Shown: positions 63,275 through 64,000 of the stretch, one piece after another
Numbering within the stretch: the stretch's first letter is position 1
Layout: the number at the start of each line of letters is the position of its first letter
Origin: Streptomyces sp. MMG1121
GTDB taxonomy: Bacteria > Actinomycetota > Actinomycetes > Streptomycetales > Streptomycetaceae
Reading direction: 5' to 3'
DNA length: 64,000 nucleotides
Assembly: GCF_001280015.1 (NCBI RefSeq)
Contig: NZ_LGDV01000038.1
Coordinates: 62,001 to 126,000 of the forward strand
Made by a program: the position numbers and the translations under genes
Notes under the pieces: generated by a model
The model's input: the letters and a program-made list of their open reading frames with translations, nothing else
Databases searched by the model: none
What the model was told of the DNA's origin: nothing

Positions 63275-64000
63275 TCACTGTGGGGGATTGCCGTGCTTGC
63301 GGGCCGGGCGCTCGGCGTGCTTGGTGCGCAGCATCGCCAGCGACCCGACCAGGACGGCACGGGTGTCGGCCGGGTCGATCACGTCGTCGACCAGGCCGCG
63401 TTCGGCTGCGTAGTACGGGTGCATCAGCTCAGCCTTGTACTCCTTGACCAGCTCCGCACGCCGGGCCTCGGGGTCGTCGGCCTCGGCGATCTGCCGGCGG
63501 AAGATGACGTTGGCGGCGCCCTCGGCGCCCATCACCGCGATCTCGTTGGTGGGCCAGGCGTAGGTGAGGTCGGCGCCGATCGACTGGGAGTCCATGACGA
63601 TGTAGGCGCCGCCGTAGGCCTTTCGCAGGATCAGCGAGATGCGCGGGACGGTCGCGTCGCAGTAGGCGTAGAGCAGCTTCGCGCCGTGCCGGATGATGCC
63701 GCCGTGCTCCTGGCCGACGCCCGGCAGGAAGCCGGGCACGTCGAGCAGGGTGACGATCGGGATGCTGAACGCGTCGCACAGCTGCACGAACCGGGCCGCC
63801 TTCTCGGACGCCTCGATGTCCAGCACACCGGCCAGTGTCTGCGGCTGGTTGGCGACGATCCCGACCACATGGCCGTCGAGCCGGGCCAGCGCGCAGATGA
63901 TGTTCCGCGCCCAGCGCTGGTGCACCTCCAGATACTCGCCGTCGTCGACGATCTCCTCGATGACCTTGGTCATGTCGTAGGGCCGGTTGCCACAGGCCGG
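63275..64000 (-). CDS. pccB: Propionyl-CoA carboxylase beta subunit, 3' part
   Basis: The C-terminal 241 residues are in the window; the rest lies past the right edge. The carboxyltransferase C-domain is clear: DVPGFLPGVGQEHGGIIRHG, LILRKAYGGAYIVM and IAVMGAEGAANVIFRR. This is the CT subunit that transfers carboxyl from biotin to propionyl-CoA (or acetyl-CoA) to give methylmalonyl-CoA. It is in an operon with accE. The choice of propionyl over acetyl specificity is by common annotation of such genes; the acyl-binding residue is not assigned. Confidence 0.93.
   Translation of the reverse strand, partial: PACGNRPYDMTKVIEEIVDDGEYLEVHQRWARNIICALARLDGHVVGIVANQPQTLAGVLDIEASEKAARFVQLCDAFSIPIVTLLDVPGFLPGVGQEHGGIIRHGAKLLYAYCDATVPRISLILRKAYGGAYIVMDSQSIGADLTYAWPTNEIAVMGAEGAANVIFRRQIAEADDPEARRAELVKEYKAELMHPYYAAERGLVDDVIDPADTRAVLVGSLAMLRTKHAERPARKHGNPPQ

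Overview
The window is high-GC actinobacterial DNA, almost certainly from a Streptomyces chromosome. The signs are the strong GC bias at third codon positions, frequent GTG starts, ATGA/GTGA start-stop overlaps, a SARP-type regulator, a SepF-family paralogue, families typical of streptomycetes (DUF5999-, DUF6099- and DUF6299-like) and the acyl-CoA carboxylase epsilon subunit. I see no rRNA, tRNA or CRISPR array.

Region 1 (1-14345) is an accessory region. At the left edge is a coupled gene pair that includes an excisionase-like HTH protein. Next comes what I read as a PIWI-based conflict/defence island: an AfsR-like SARP/STAND regulator (1607-4366), a convergent soluble Ser/Thr kinase (4397-5305), and a four-gene run (5339-14345). 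The run encodes a protein made of two Cas4/RecB-like Fe-S modules, a probable REase-fold partner, a DinG/XPD-like helicase with Fe-S cysteines, and a pPIWI-RE protein. The last three match the known pPIWI-RE three-gene cassette. The tandem Cas4-like gene, whose stop overlaps the start of the next gene, and the divergent kinase look like additions and are the most novel content here.

Region 2 (15067-19987) resembles a streptogramin-resistance locus: TetR with a clear palindromic operator, a DHA2 MFS pump, a 5'-truncated Vat acetyltransferase joined to a frameshifted glyoxalase stub, an intact Vgb lyase, and a YciI-like protein. A Tn3-family transposase remnant lies next to it.

Region 3 (19988-28399) holds a membrane protein of unknown function and a TetR-controlled cupin / alpha-beta hydrolase / MFS / FAD-monooxygenase operon. 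It ends with a divergent NmrA-like reductase and HxlR regulator.

Region 4 (28776-43309) is mostly core metabolism and housekeeping. It contains the methylmalonyl-CoA mutase operon mutA-mutB-meaB, MarR/YceI with three near-identical operators, a polytopic membrane protein, a SepF paralogue, an ATPase, a MazG-like protein, an F420-type oxidoreductase, a CbrC-like protein and a lipoprotein.

Region 5 (43396-53628) carries the RNA-repair pair Hen1-Pnkp, facing an SPFH protein and a NAD-kinase-like protein. Beyond a divergent promoter with paired operators follow arginine deiminase, ornithine carbamoyltransferase and an amino-acid permease.

Region 6 (53585-62131) is an RsbW-type ATPase followed by a PaaX-regulated aromatic-CoA pathway: CoA ligase, bifunctional salicylyl/2-aminobenzoyl-CoA monooxygenase-reductase, enoyl-CoA hydratase, acyl-CoA dehydrogenase and RidA. 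Two promoters in it share an extended sequence. I favour anthranilate as substrate.

Region 7 (62136-64000) has a small DUF5999-like protein, a secreted protein, a strong bidirectional terminator, and accE with the end of a propionyl-CoA carboxylase beta gene. The last connects metabolically to the mutase operon.
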